The notes under the pieces: model-generated | What the model was told of the DNA's origin: nothing | What the model saw: the letters and a program-made list of their open reading frames with translations, nothing else | The model's database searches: none | Shown: positions 24,503 through 32,430 of the stretch, piece after piece | Numbering within the stretch: position 1 is the stretch's first letter | Layout of the letters: each line of letters opens with the position of its first letter | DNA from: Bacteroidales bacterium | GTDB lineage: Bacteria; Bacteroidota; Bacteroidia; Bacteroidales; P3 | NCBI GenBank assembly: GCA_017559135.1 | Contig: JAFYSZ010000001.1 | Coordinates: 248,001 to 312,000 of the forward strand | DNA: 64,000 bases | Direction: 5' to 3' | Translations under genes and position numbers: made by a program

Positions 24503-25403
24503 TTTCGCAGTCGTGCTTTATTTGTTCTATTAATTCTTCTTTGGAAGAAAACTTATAGTTATTTCTGATTTTTTCTATGAAAAAAATAGATATTTCTTTG
24601 AAATAAATTTCTAAATCAAAGAAAAAAATATGTGCTTCTATGCTTTGTCCTTTTATGTTAAAAGTTTCTCTTTCTCCTATTGAGAGTACACCATTATACA
24701 TATTGTTGTCAATTTGGCATTTTATTGCATAGACACCTTGTTGTGGGATTAATTTATTGTTATTTGGCTTTATGTTTGCGGTAGGAAAGCCAAGCGTCCT
24801 GCCAATCTTGTATCCGTTTACTACTATTCCTTCAATACTATAAGGATAACCAAGCATTTGATTTGCTTGTTTTACTTCTCCATTCTCTAATGATTTTCTG
24901 ATTTGTGTAGATGATATTTCTTTTCCATTATGCCAAATACAGGCTTGTGTACGCTTTATCTTTATGTCTTTATAAGAACCTTTTGCAAGAATTTCATCAA
25001 ATTGTGATGAACCTTTTTTTCCAAATCTATTATCATATCCAAGTAATAAGGTTTGTGGATTTATCTTTTTTATTACTAAATCTAAGAAATCTGATGCTTC
25101 AAGCATTGCAATCTCTTTTGTAAAGTGCAGGATAACTAAATAATCAATCTTTGTTTCCGATAATTTCTTTAATCTTTGTTCTTGTGTTTGCAGAATACTG
25201 ACCTCTTTCTCGTTTCCTGTGATTACTTGTCGAGGGTGATTGTCAAAACTTATGACAACAGAGTAGGTATTCAACTGTTTAGCTTCTTGTTTTAATTCTT
25301 CAATTAAAGAAATATGTCCTCTGTGAACTCCATCAAACATTCCGATAGAGACAGCAGGTCGTTTGTCAAAAGTTTTTAAATCTTCAAATCTTATTACTTC
25401 CAA
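24474..25403 (-). CDS. ribF: Bifunctional riboflavin kinase / FAD synthetase
   Basis: A 309-residue RibF. The N-terminal FAD-synthetase (nucleotidyltransferase) domain carries SIGMFDGVHRGHISLI with the HxGH-type motif, then the LLLGYDNRFGKK segment. The C-terminal flavokinase domain has TLGFPTANI (Mg-ATP site) and GVYA. The protein makes FMN and FAD. Oddity: residues about 251-276, which in most RibF read like HIFDFDxDLYGKEIxVEF, are rich in Phe (IFFFD, IYFKE, IFFIE) and are encoded by four in-frame 21-bp repeat units (24574-24657). Length is unchanged, so the repeat replaces rather than interrupts the normal sequence. Confidence 0.94.
   Translation of the reverse strand: MEVIRFEDLKTFDKRPAVSIGMFDGVHRGHISLIEELKQEAKQLNTYSVVISFDNHPRQVITGNEKEVSILQTQEQRLKKLSETKIDYLVILHFTKEIAMLEASDFLDLVIKKINPQTLLLGYDNRFGKKGSSQFDEILAKGSYKDIKIKRTQACIWHNGKEISSTQIRKSLENGEVKQANQMLGYPYSIEGIVVNGYKIGRTLGFPTANIKPNNNKLIPQQGVYAIKCQIDNNMYNGVLSIGERETFNIKGQSIEAHIFFFDLEIYFKEISIFFIEKIRNNYKFSSKEELIEQIKHDCENAKNILSDN
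24574..24657. repeat. 21-bp tandem AT-rich element, locus C (4 units, inside ribF)
   Basis: Units start at 24574 (TCTATG), 24595 (TCTTTG), 24616 (TCAAAG) and 24637 (TCTATG), all exactly 21 bp apart, so they stay in frame within ribF. The 24595 unit differs from the intergenic unit at 7715 at only three of 21 positions by my count. Confidence 0.65.
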
Positions 25404-25434
25404 AATATAATAAATTATTGCTTAAATGAGTTTG

Positions 25435-25442
25435 CAAAAGTA
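25435..25442 (-). promoter_or_regulatory. -7 box of the ribF operon promoter
   Basis: TACTTTTG on the minus strand, with a minus-strand TTTG (-33) at 25461-25464 separated by 18 bp. It forms a near-palindrome with the divergent + promoter. Confidence 0.65.
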
Positions 25443-25452
25443 CAAAAAAAAC

Positions 25453-25460
25453 TATCTTTG
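25453..25460 (+). promoter_or_regulatory. -7 box of the thioesterase promoter
   Basis: TATCTTTG, with TTTG (-33) at 25431-25434 separated by 18 bp. The start codon at 25475 is 14 bp downstream. Its -33 element abuts the -7 box of the opposite promoter. Confidence 0.7.
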
Positions 25461-25474
25461 CAAAAAAAATAACA

Positions 25475-25915
25475 ATGGATATAATAAGACCGGAGAACGA
25501 TACATATAAATTTCGTCTGCCAATACAGATAAGATTCAGCGATTTAGATGCTTTGAATCACGTAAATAATAGTTATCAAGCACAATACTATGATTTAGGA
25601 AGGATAAACTATTTTGAGAAAGTAAATGGAGGTTCATTTGGTTGGAATGAAGTCTTAGTTGTCATTGTAAATACCGAAAATAATTTCTTTAAACCTATAT
25701 TACAAGGGGAAGAACTTTATGTTGATACAAAACTTGTACGATTTGGCAATAAATCTATGACAATGCATCAAAGACTAATCACTTCCTCAGGAGAAATCAA
25801 AGGAACTTGTAGAACAATTCTTGCAGGATTTAATCAAAAAACACAGACTTCTGCTGAAATTCCACAAGAATTTAAAGACAAATTCTTAAAATTTGAAGCC
25901 ATAGAGTTAGGCTAA
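25475..25915 (+). CDS. Acyl-CoA thioesterase, 4-hydroxybenzoyl-CoA thioesterase (hotdog) family
   Basis: A 146-residue single hotdog domain. The signature RFSDLDALNHVNNSYQAQYYD (here split by the reader as SDLDALNHVNN plus YYDLGR) contains the catalytic Asp of the YbgC/FadM-type class. Such enzymes hydrolyse short- to long-chain acyl-CoA thioesters in the cytoplasm; substrate range cannot be read from sequence. It is transcribed away from ribF from a shared palindromic promoter region. ilvE follows 52 bp later under its own promoter. Confidence 0.88.
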   Translation: MDIIRPENDTYKFRLPIQIRFSDLDALNHVNNSYQAQYYDLGRINYFEKVNGGSFGWNEVLVVIVNTENNFFKPILQGEELYVDTKLVRFGNKSMTMHQRLITSSGEIKGTCRTILAGFNQKTQTSAEIPQEFKDKFLKFEAIELG

Positions 25916-25930
25916 TTAAAAATAAATGAC

Positions 25931-25938
25931 TAATTTTG
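25931..25938 (+). promoter_or_regulatory. -7 box of the ilvE promoter
   Basis: TAATTTTG fits TAnnTTTG and lies 29 bp before the ilvE ATG. Confidence 0.6.
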
Positions 25939-25967
25939 CCAAAAATAATTCATAAAAATATAAAGAG

Positions 25968-26981
25968 ATGCAAAACATAGATTGGAAAAACCTACCATTT
26001 GGTTACTTCAAAACTGATTACAACGTACGTTGTTATTACAGAGATGGAAAATGGGGTGAATTAGAAGTTACAGATTCAGAAGAAATCACAATGCACATGG
26101 CTGCAACTTGCTTGCACTATGGACAAGAAGCCTTTGAAGGAATGAAAGCATTTAGAGGAGTTGATGGAAAAATTCGTTTGTTCCGTCCTTACGAAAATGC
26201 AAAACGTTTAATCCGTTCAGCAGAAGGTGTTATGATGGCACCAGTTCCAGAAGAATTATTCGTAAAGGCTTGTATAGAAGTAGTAAAACGTAACGAAAGA
26301 TTTGTTCCACCAGCAGGAAGCGGAGCATCATTATACTTACGTCCACTTTTGATAGGAACAGGAGCACAAGTTGGAGTAAAACCAGCAAATGAATATCTTT
26401 TCGTAGTATTTGCAGGCCCAGTAGGACCATACTTCAAAGAAGGATTTAAACCAGTTCAAATCCAAATAGTAGAAGATGCAGACCGTGCAGCACCACTTGG
26501 AACAGGAACATTAAAAGTAGGAGGAAACTACGCAGCATCATTGCGTTCAGGACAAAGAGCACACGATGAAGGATTCTCAAACGTTCTTTACCTTGACGCA
26601 AAAGAAAAGAAATATATAGATGAAGCAGGAGCAGCAAACTTCTTTGGTATAAAGAACAACACATACTGCACTCCAAAATCAACATCTATCCTTCCTTCAA
26701 TCACAAATATGTCTTTACGTCAATTAGCAGAAGACATGGGATTGAAAGTAGAACAAAGACAAATCCCTGTTGAAGAATTATCAACATTTGAAGAAGTAGC
26801 AGCATGCGGAACAGCAGCAGTTATCTCTCCAATCGGTAAAATAGTAGACAGAGAAAGCGGTAAAGTTTACGATTTCGGAACAGAAGCAGGTCCAATCTGT
26901 ACAAAACTTTACAAACAACTTAAAGGAATACAAGAAGGTGAAGTTGAAGATACACACAACTGGAATCTTGTTGTAGAATAA
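25968..26981 (+). CDS. ilvE: Branched-chain amino acid aminotransferase, class IV (BCAT type II)
   Basis: A 337-residue PLP enzyme that carries out the last step of Ile, Leu and Val synthesis and the first of their degradation. Motifs: ATCLHYGQEAFEGMKAFRG near the N-terminus, YLRPLLIGTGAQVGV in the middle, the PLP lysine in GTLKVGGNYAASLR, then YIDEAGAANFFGI and EEVAACGTAAVISPIG for phosphate binding. Length and motifs place it with the mammalian-like type II group common in Bacteroidota. A strong hairpin terminator follows. Confidence 0.96.
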   Translation: MQNIDWKNLPFGYFKTDYNVRCYYRDGKWGELEVTDSEEITMHMAATCLHYGQEAFEGMKAFRGVDGKIRLFRPYENAKRLIRSAEGVMMAPVPEELFVKACIEVVKRNERFVPPAGSGASLYLRPLLIGTGAQVGVKPANEYLFVVFAGPVGPYFKEGFKPVQIQIVEDADRAAPLGTGTLKVGGNYAASLRSGQRAHDEGFSNVLYLDAKEKKYIDEAGAANFFGIKNNTYCTPKSTSILPSITNMSLRQLAEDMGLKVEQRQIPVEELSTFEEVAACGTAAVISPIGKIVDRESGKVYDFGTEAGPICTKLYKQLKGIQEGEVEDTHNWNLVVE

Positions 26982-27011
26982 TGAATTTTTCATAAGGGTT
27001 TTTAGTTAACA

Positions 27012-27044
27012 GCCGTTCTCGTGTGCTTGCGAGAACGGCATTTT
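27012..27044 (+). terminator. Rho-independent terminator of ilvE
   Basis: A perfect 10-bp GC-rich stem, GCCGTTCTCG (27012-27021) with CGAGAACGGC (27030-27039), 8-nt loop, then ATTTTT. It ends only 10 bp before the ATG of the next gene. Confidence 0.88.
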
Positions 27045-27053
27045 TATAAAAAT

Positions 27054-28037
27054 ATGGAGAAAATATTAGTAATACAAACAGCATCTATCGGAGATGTAAT
27101 ATTAGTAACATCTCTTTTAGAAAAATTACATCATAAATTTCCAAACTCTCAAATAGATCTTTTGTTAAAAAGCCCAAATCAGCAACTTTTTACACAACAT
27201 CCTTTCGTAAATAACATTTGGATATGGCAAAAAGATGATAAAAAATATTTGAGACTATGGGATTTGTGTGATAGAATAAGAAAAGAAAAATATGATGTAG
27301 TCTTTTGCGTACAAAGATTCCTTTCTTCCGGAATCGTAACCTTGTATTCAGGTGCCAAAAAAAGAATAGGCTTTAAGAAAAACCCATTATCCCTATTTTT
27401 TACACACAGAGTAGAACACAAGATCGAAAAAGGCATTCACGAAGTAGATAGAAACATATCCTTATTAGAAGGATATTGGTGTAAAACAGCACCACGACCA
27501 ACACTCTATCCCACAAAAGAAGACTATGCCAAGACAAGTGTTTACAAACAAGGGAATTATTACACAATTTCTCCGGCTTCATTGTGGAAAACCAAGACCT
27601 TAGAACCAGAAAAATGGATAGAACTCACCAATCATATACCACAAGACAGCACGCTCTACCTTTTAGGTTCAAAACAAGACTACGAACTCTGCCAATACAT
27701 AAAAAAACACTCACAACACACCAATACATTTAACCTATCTGGCGAATTAACCCTTTTACAATCAGCCGCACTAATGCGAGATGCTAAAATGAATTTCACA
27801 AACGATTCAGCACCTTTACATCTCTGCACATCTGTCAATGCACCTGTAACAGCCGTATTTTGTTCCACCACAACCGACTTTGGATTCACACCATTGAGCG
27901 ATGACAGTCTTGTAGTAGAGGCTACACCACAACCAAAATGTAAGCCTTGTGGATTACACGGAGCAAAGAAATGTAAACACGAGCACTTTGAATGTGGAAG
28001 AAAAATAGATATGCAAACCCTAATAAACAGAATATAA
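27054..28037 (+). CDS. GT9 family glycosyltransferase (ADP-heptose:LPS heptosyltransferase-like)
   Basis: A 327-residue protein read from the ATG at 27054, which sits directly after the ilvE terminator; an upstream in-frame start would lie inside the hairpin. GT9 hallmarks: N-terminal ILVIQTASIGDVILVTSLLEKL, central FKKNPLSLFF, the nucleotide-sugar region ISPASLWKTKTLEPEKW, and LMRDAKMNFTNDSAPLHLCTSVNAPVTAVF with the conserved D-S-A/G-P-x-H segment. It should add heptose to the LPS core or a related glycan on the cytoplasmic side. No promoter box is visible, so expression may rely on readthrough. Confidence 0.9.
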   Translation: MEKILVIQTASIGDVILVTSLLEKLHHKFPNSQIDLLLKSPNQQLFTQHPFVNNIWIWQKDDKKYLRLWDLCDRIRKEKYDVVFCVQRFLSSGIVTLYSGAKKRIGFKKNPLSLFFTHRVEHKIEKGIHEVDRNISLLEGYWCKTAPRPTLYPTKEDYAKTSVYKQGNYYTISPASLWKTKTLEPEKWIELTNHIPQDSTLYLLGSKQDYELCQYIKKHSQHTNTFNLSGELTLLQSAALMRDAKMNFTNDSAPLHLCTSVNAPVTAVFCSTTTDFGFTPLSDDSLVVEATPQPKCKPCGLHGAKKCKHEHFECGRKIDMQTLINRI

Positions 28038-28040
28038 AAG

Positions 28041-29513
28041 CTATAAAGGATAGTGAGATTTGTTGAGGGTGAATTCAAATTGCAAGCCACCCTCTTCACG
28101 ATTTCTCACACTTATCGTTCCTTCATGAAATAAAACAGCGTGTTTAACAATCGCAAGCCCAAGTCCCGTACCACCTTTCTGACGAGAACGCCCTTTATCC
28201 ACACGATAAAACCTCTCAAACAAATGCGGAAGTTGCGATTCTTCAACACCTTTACCATCATCTTCAAAACAAATCTTACAATACTCCTCTGTATTTTCTA
28301 AAAGCTTGATAAAAATATTCTTTCCTCCTGAATAGCTAAGAGCATTATCGGTTAGATTTCTAAAAATAAAACCAATAAGAGATGGATTACCCATAAGACT
28401 TACCTCTTCTTTAAAATCCACAATCAAATTCATACCTTCACTCTCAGGCTGAATAGACATCTCATCTACTACCTCATCAATAATATCATTAACAAATACT
28501 TGCTCAATACCGATTAACTGACTACCGTCTTCTATTCTTGTAATCAACGACACATCATTAAGTAAACGGCGCAATCTATCGTTATTAACATAACAACGCT
28601 CAATAAGCTCTTGTTTCTTTTCCTCACTTAATTCTATACCAGAAAGAAGAGTTTCAAGACATATTTGAATAGAAGCAACAGGTGTTTTTAATTCATGATT
28701 GATATTATTAGTTAATTGACGTTTAATTCTATTTTTCTCTTGCTCCTCACGAATAGCTGCTTGATACTCCCTATCCCTATCCTTAATTGTTTGTTGCCAT
28801 TGTGCATAAAGCTGAACAATATGATTCGATATAGAACCCAATTCATCATTAGGAAAAGATTTTTCAGTCTCAAACGGTTCTCCTTTCTTAGCCTTTTCAG
28901 CAAATAAATTCAAACGTTCAATCGTACTACCCAAACGATGAGTTATAAAATAAGCTATAACACTCATCACTACGCCAACCACAATCATCACCCAAAGAAA
29001 CGAACCATCTGCCTTTAAAGACTCTTTCAAAGCATCAGAATACGGAATAGCGCTTCTTACTATAAAGTCTTTACCCTTTGTTGCAACATAAAAATACTCC
29101 TTACCGTCGCTTTCCGAAAGTCTTGACTTGTGATAACCAACACCCGTTTTATTTGCAGAAATGATTTCAGGACGTTGAACATGGTTTTCCATACTTTGAT
29201 AAGACAAGAGATTATCATAAATCACCTCACCTGAAAAAGAAATAATAGAAATGCGTAAATTATTGAAAGGAACGTTAGCTTTATTAAAATATTCCTTAGC
29301 TTTATTTATTTTTTTCTTTGAAAAAATATCCTTATCTATTTCATAGAGAAGCTCTTTGTTATACGTCTGCAATTTAATATTTATAAACTCTGTCTTAAAC
29401 TGCTTTTCTCTAATATATTGAAAAGCAATAAAACAACTAATGATAGCCCAAGTAAAGGCAATCAAAATAAGAAATAACCTTTTGTGATAAGTTAATTTAA
29501 ATTCTAAAACCAT
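28041..29513 (-). CDS. Sensor histidine kinase, PhoR-like
   Basis: A 490-residue kinase from the ATG at 29513, which overlaps the response-regulator gene by 17 bp. Transmembrane segments at about 10-32 and 172-192 flank a roughly 140-residue extracytoplasmic sensor. A HAMP-like linker, coiled coil, H-box INHELKTPVAS (His about 273), N box FRNLTDNALSYS, and G boxes FEDDGKGVEE and GGTGLGLAIVKH follow. Together with the regulator upstream and the porin-pst operon opposite, it is best read as the phosphate-limitation sensor. That assignment rests on neighbours, not on the sensor sequence. A frame starting at TTG 29519 is less likely. Confidence 0.88.
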   Translation of the reverse strand: MVLEFKLTYHKRLFLILIAFTWAIISCFIAFQYIREKQFKTEFINIKLQTYNKELLYEIDKDIFSKKKINKAKEYFNKANVPFNNLRISIISFSGEVIYDNLLSYQSMENHVQRPEIISANKTGVGYHKSRLSESDGKEYFYVATKGKDFIVRSAIPYSDALKESLKADGSFLWVMIVVGVVMSVIAYFITHRLGSTIERLNLFAEKAKKGEPFETEKSFPNDELGSISNHIVQLYAQWQQTIKDRDREYQAAIREEQEKNRIKRQLTNNINHELKTPVASIQICLETLLSGIELSEEKKQELIERCYVNNDRLRRLLNDVSLITRIEDGSQLIGIEQVFVNDIIDEVVDEMSIQPESEGMNLIVDFKEEVSLMGNPSLIGFIFRNLTDNALSYSGGKNIFIKLLENTEEYCKICFEDDGKGVEESQLPHLFERFYRVDKGRSRQKGGTGLGLAIVKHAVLFHEGTISVRNREEGGLQFEFTLNKSHYPL

Positions 29514-30183
29514 AACCAAATCCAGAACGTGTAATTATATAAGAACCATAAGAACCAATCTTAGAACGTAAACGAGTGATATTTACATCTATTGTTCTGT
29601 CCAATACAACCACCTCGTCCTTCCACACTTTGTTTAAAATCTGTTCTCTCGAACAAATTTTTCCTTTATTTTCTATAAGATAAGTCAAAAGTTCAAACTC
29701 TTTCTTAGTAAGTTTTACCTCATTGCCATCAACAAAACACACCTTAAATTCTAAATCCAATTGCAAGCCCTCAACCAAAAGTCTATTTGTCTTTTCCGAA
29801 GCCTTACAACCAGAAGTCCTTCTTAACACACTCTTAACCCTTGCAATAACATTTCTTACCGTATAAGGCTTTGTGATATAATCATCTCCACCAAGATTAA
29901 GTCCCATTATCATATCGTCTTCCGAATCCCTTGCAGTGCAAAAAATAATAGGAATATTAGCAGTTTCAACCTTAGATTTAAGCAAACGAGCAAACTTTAT
30001 ACCACTCATTTCCCCCATCATAATATCAAGCAATATAAGAGAATAGTTTTTTAAATCAAGCATCAAAGCCTGTTCTGCACTAAAAGCAATATCCACATCA
30101 TAACCCTCATTTTCAAGATTAAGTTTCAAAACTTCACATAAAGTTTCCTCATCATCTACTATTAAAATATGTTCACTATTCAT
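29497..30183 (-). CDS. Response regulator, OmpR/PhoB family
   Basis: A 228-residue regulator from the ATG at 30183. The receiver domain (1-120) has the acidic pair in ILIVDDEE, the phospho-acceptor Asp in LILLDIMMGE (about 54), Thr in FCTARD, and Lys in YITKPYT. A C-terminal winged-helix effector (about 130-228) reads KLTKKEFELLTYLIENKGKICSREQIL, then VLDRTIDVNITRLRSKIG. It should bind the 11-bp-spaced repeats in the 176-bp gap to the porin gene, consistent with PhoB function (inference). A longer frame from 30207 starts inside the promoter box. Confidence 0.9.
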   Translation of the reverse strand: MNSEHILIVDDEETLCEVLKLNLENEGYDVDIAFSAEQALMLDLKNYSLILLDIMMGEMSGIKFARLLKSKVETANIPIIFCTARDSEDDMIMGLNLGGDDYITKPYTVRNVIARVKSVLRRTSGCKASEKTNRLLVEGLQLDLEFKVCFVDGNEVKLTKKEFELLTYLIENKGKICSREQILNKVWKDEVVVLDRTIDVNITRLRSKIGSYGSYIITRSGFGYGFRI

Positions 30184-30204
30184 AAGAGTTGTAGTTTGTT
30201 TTTG

Positions 30205-30212
30205 CAAAAATA
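30205..30212 (-). promoter_or_regulatory. -7 box of the response regulator-kinase promoter
   Basis: TATTTTTG on the minus strand, 21 bp before the ATG at 30183. The Pho-box-like repeats begin 27 bp upstream of it, so the operon may be autoregulated. Confidence 0.65.
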
Positions 30213-30238
30213 ATGAGAAAAAATATATGATGATACCA

Positions 30239-30266
30239 TGTAACTGAAATTTAACAAAATTGTAAC
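30239..30266. promoter_or_regulatory. Putative distal Pho box: three 11-bp-spaced repeats
   Basis: TGTAAC (30239), TTTAAC (30250) and TGTAAC (30261) recur with an exact 11-bp period, the spacing PhoB/PhoP-type winged-helix regulators use for tandem direct repeats. They lie between the divergent regulator and porin promoters. Confidence 0.6.
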
Positions 30267-30297
30267 AATTTGAGATTTAATAAAAGTCTCATTTTTT

Positions 30298-30314
30298 TGA
30301 AACATTCTTGTAAC
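30298..30314 (+). promoter_or_regulatory. Putative proximal Pho box: two 11-bp-spaced repeats
   Basis: TGAAAC (30298) and TGTAAC (30309) are 11 bp apart and end 10 bp before the -7 box of the porin-pst operon. There they would take the place of a -33 element, as in class II activation by PhoB. Confidence 0.55.
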
Positions 30315-30324
30315 ATAATGCTTC

Positions 30325-30332
30325 TACTTTTG
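30325..30332 (+). promoter_or_regulatory. -7 box of the porin-pst operon promoter
   Basis: TACTTTTG fits TAnnTTTG and lies 27 bp before the porin ATG at 30360. The nearest TTTG (30296-30299) is 25 bp away, too far for a good -33, which fits activator dependence. Confidence 0.65.
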
Positions 30333-30359
30333 CATCACCAAAAAAACAAACAAACTAAT

Positions 30360-31328
30360 ATGAAGAAAATTTTATTAAGCATTGTAGCAACAACTCTAAT
30401 AGGAGTTTCAATGCAAGCTCAAACAAATGAGCCAAAAGGTAAAACAGTAGTTCAAGTATTTGGAAACTTTCATTCCGAATTAGCAGAAGAAAAACCAAAA
30501 CCAGCCTTTGGATTAGAGAGAACTTACCTTGGATACGAGGGAAAGCTATCTGAATCACTTTCAATGCAGGCTGTAATGGATATAGGCAAATCTTCCGATG
30601 TTGGAGATATGCACTATATGGCTTATATAAAGAAAGCGGAAATTTCTTGGAAGAAAGGCGACTTTACATTTAAAGGTGGTATGATTTCAACCACACAATT
30701 CAATTTTCAAGAGAAGTTTTGGGGACATAGATATGTGATGAAATCATTTCAAGACCAATATAAATTTGGAAGCAGTGCCGATTTAGGACTTGCCGCTTAC
30801 TATAATCCTACCTCATGGCTTACAATGGACTTAATAATAGTAAACGGAGAAGGATATAAAAAAGTACAATCAAACGAAGGATTTAATTATGGAATAGGCG
30901 CAACCCTTACACCTCTAAAAGGATTTCAAATAAGACTCTATTCAGGCTTAAATCAAGGAAACGGAATAGATAAAAAAGATGCACTAAACCTTGCAGCCTT
31001 TATGGGATATAAAGGAAAAGACTTCTCCATAGGAGCAGAATATAACCATAAAATGAATACTTTAGAGACTAACTCTTACGACCAATCAGGTTTATCGCTA
31101 TACATGTCTTACATTCTAAATAAACATATCAATCTTTACGCAAGATATGATGAACTCTCTTCAACAGATGATTGGTATTCAAAAGACGAATCCTCTGCAA
31201 TATTAGGAGCAGAATTTAAACTTTCAAAAAACATAAAAATCTCTCCAAATCTTAGACTCTCTATGCCGAAAGCACAAGAGCAAGACAATACTTATTCAGC
31301 ATATATAAATTGTAGTTTTGGACTTTAA
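30360..31328 (+). CDS. Outer-membrane porin, phosphate-selective type (OprO/P-like)
   Basis: A 322-residue beta-barrel protein: signal peptide to about SMQAQ (residue 20), then alternating amphipathic strands ending in the aromatic terminus YINCSFGL. Phrases such as LERTYLGYEGKLSESLSMQAVMDIG and the closely spaced FGSSADLGLAAYYNP are those of the porin family that includes phosphate-selective OprO/OprP. The ATG at 30360 is used because the 30 codons upstream contain the promoter. It is first in an operon with pstSCAB and sits behind Pho-box-like repeats, so phosphate uptake is the likely role. Confidence 0.82.
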   Translation: MKKILLSIVATTLIGVSMQAQTNEPKGKTVVQVFGNFHSELAEEKPKPAFGLERTYLGYEGKLSESLSMQAVMDIGKSSDVGDMHYMAYIKKAEISWKKGDFTFKGGMISTTQFNFQEKFWGHRYVMKSFQDQYKFGSSADLGLAAYYNPTSWLTMDLIIVNGEGYKKVQSNEGFNYGIGATLTPLKGFQIRLYSGLNQGNGIDKKDALNLAAFMGYKGKDFSIGAEYNHKMNTLETNSYDQSGLSLYMSYILNKHINLYARYDELSSTDDWYSKDESSAILGAEFKLSKNIKISPNLRLSMPKAQEQDNTYSAYINCSFGL

Positions 31329-31358
31329 AAGATAAAATAACTTAAAATAAAAAAAGAA

Positions 31359-32420
31359 ATGAAAAAGAACTTATTACCCATATTTATGTTGGGCATTGCC
31401 TTAATTGCAAGCTCATGTGGCAACAAAGAAAATCAAGCAAAAGAATTATCAGACGAGCTTTCAGGAGCTGGAGCAACCTTTCCACTACCGTTCTATAACG
31501 TAGTCTTTGAAAAATATTTAGAAGAAAAAGGAATACTGACCGCTTATGGAGCAATAGGTTCAGGAGGCGGATTAAGAAACCTTAAAGACGGAGTAGTAGA
31601 CTTTGCAGCCAGCGATGCGTTTCTAACAGATGAAGAACAAAAAAATATGAAAGAAGTAATCCATGTTCCAACCTGTATGGGAGCAGTCGTGTTAGCATAC
31701 AACATAAAGGGCGTTGAGAACCTTAATCTTTCATCAGAAGTAATTGCAGGCATATATTTGGGAAATATAAAGAAGTGGAATGATGAAAAGATAAAAGAAC
31801 TAAATCCTCAAACACCACTTCCAGATATGGAAATCATACCTGCCTATCGTTCAGACGGCTCTGGAACAACATTTGTTTTCACAGACTATCTTACAAAAGT
31901 AAGTAAAGAATGGGAAAATAAATACGGAAGAGGAAAATCGGTTAATTTCCCTATTGGACTTGCAGCAAAAGGAAATACAGGTGTAGCAGGAGTGATTTCT
32001 CAAACCGAAAACTCAATAGGATACATAGGCTCTGAATATGCCTTTGCTCAAAAAATACCATACGCAGGCATTAAAAATCTACAAGGTCAAGTAGTTCTAC
32101 CTTCAACTGAAAGTATTTCAAAAGCTGCATCAGGAGAAATTCCACAAGACACAAGATGTAGCATAACAAATTCCGATGCAAAAGGAGCTTATCCTATAAG
32201 TTGTTTCACTTGGATGCTGATTTACAAAGAGCAAAACTACTCTAAGCGTAGCAAAACTCAGGCTGAAACCACCTTAGATTTGATTCAATTCATTCTGTCA
32301 GATAAAATACAAAACCTTGCAAAAGAAGTACACTACGCTCCATTGCCTGAAAAGGTTAGAGAGCAATGTCAAGCAAACTTAAAGCAAGTAACCTTTGATG
32401 GAATCCAACTAATAAAATAG
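31359..32420 (+). CDS. pstS: Phosphate ABC transporter substrate-binding lipoprotein PstS
   Basis: A 353-residue lipoprotein (lipobox ASSC, Cys about 20). Phosphate-binding segments are recognisable: SGAGATFPLPFY, then YGAIGSGGGLRNLKDG, DFAASDAFL, and the conserved RSDGSGTTFVFTDYL. It captures phosphate in the periplasm and hands it to PstCA. Bacteroidota PstS proteins are often lipoproteins, as here. pstC begins 10 bp downstream. Confidence 0.96.
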   Translation: MKKNLLPIFMLGIALIASSCGNKENQAKELSDELSGAGATFPLPFYNVVFEKYLEEKGILTAYGAIGSGGGLRNLKDGVVDFAASDAFLTDEEQKNMKEVIHVPTCMGAVVLAYNIKGVENLNLSSEVIAGIYLGNIKKWNDEKIKELNPQTPLPDMEIIPAYRSDGSGTTFVFTDYLTKVSKEWENKYGRGKSVNFPIGLAAKGNTGVAGVISQTENSIGYIGSEYAFAQKIPYAGIKNLQGQVVLPSTESISKAASGEIPQDTRCSITNSDAKGAYPISCFTWMLIYKEQNYSKRSKTQAETTLDLIQFILSDKIQNLAKEVHYAPLPEKVREQCQANLKQVTFDGIQLIK

Positions 32421-32430
32421 TAATCAAAGA

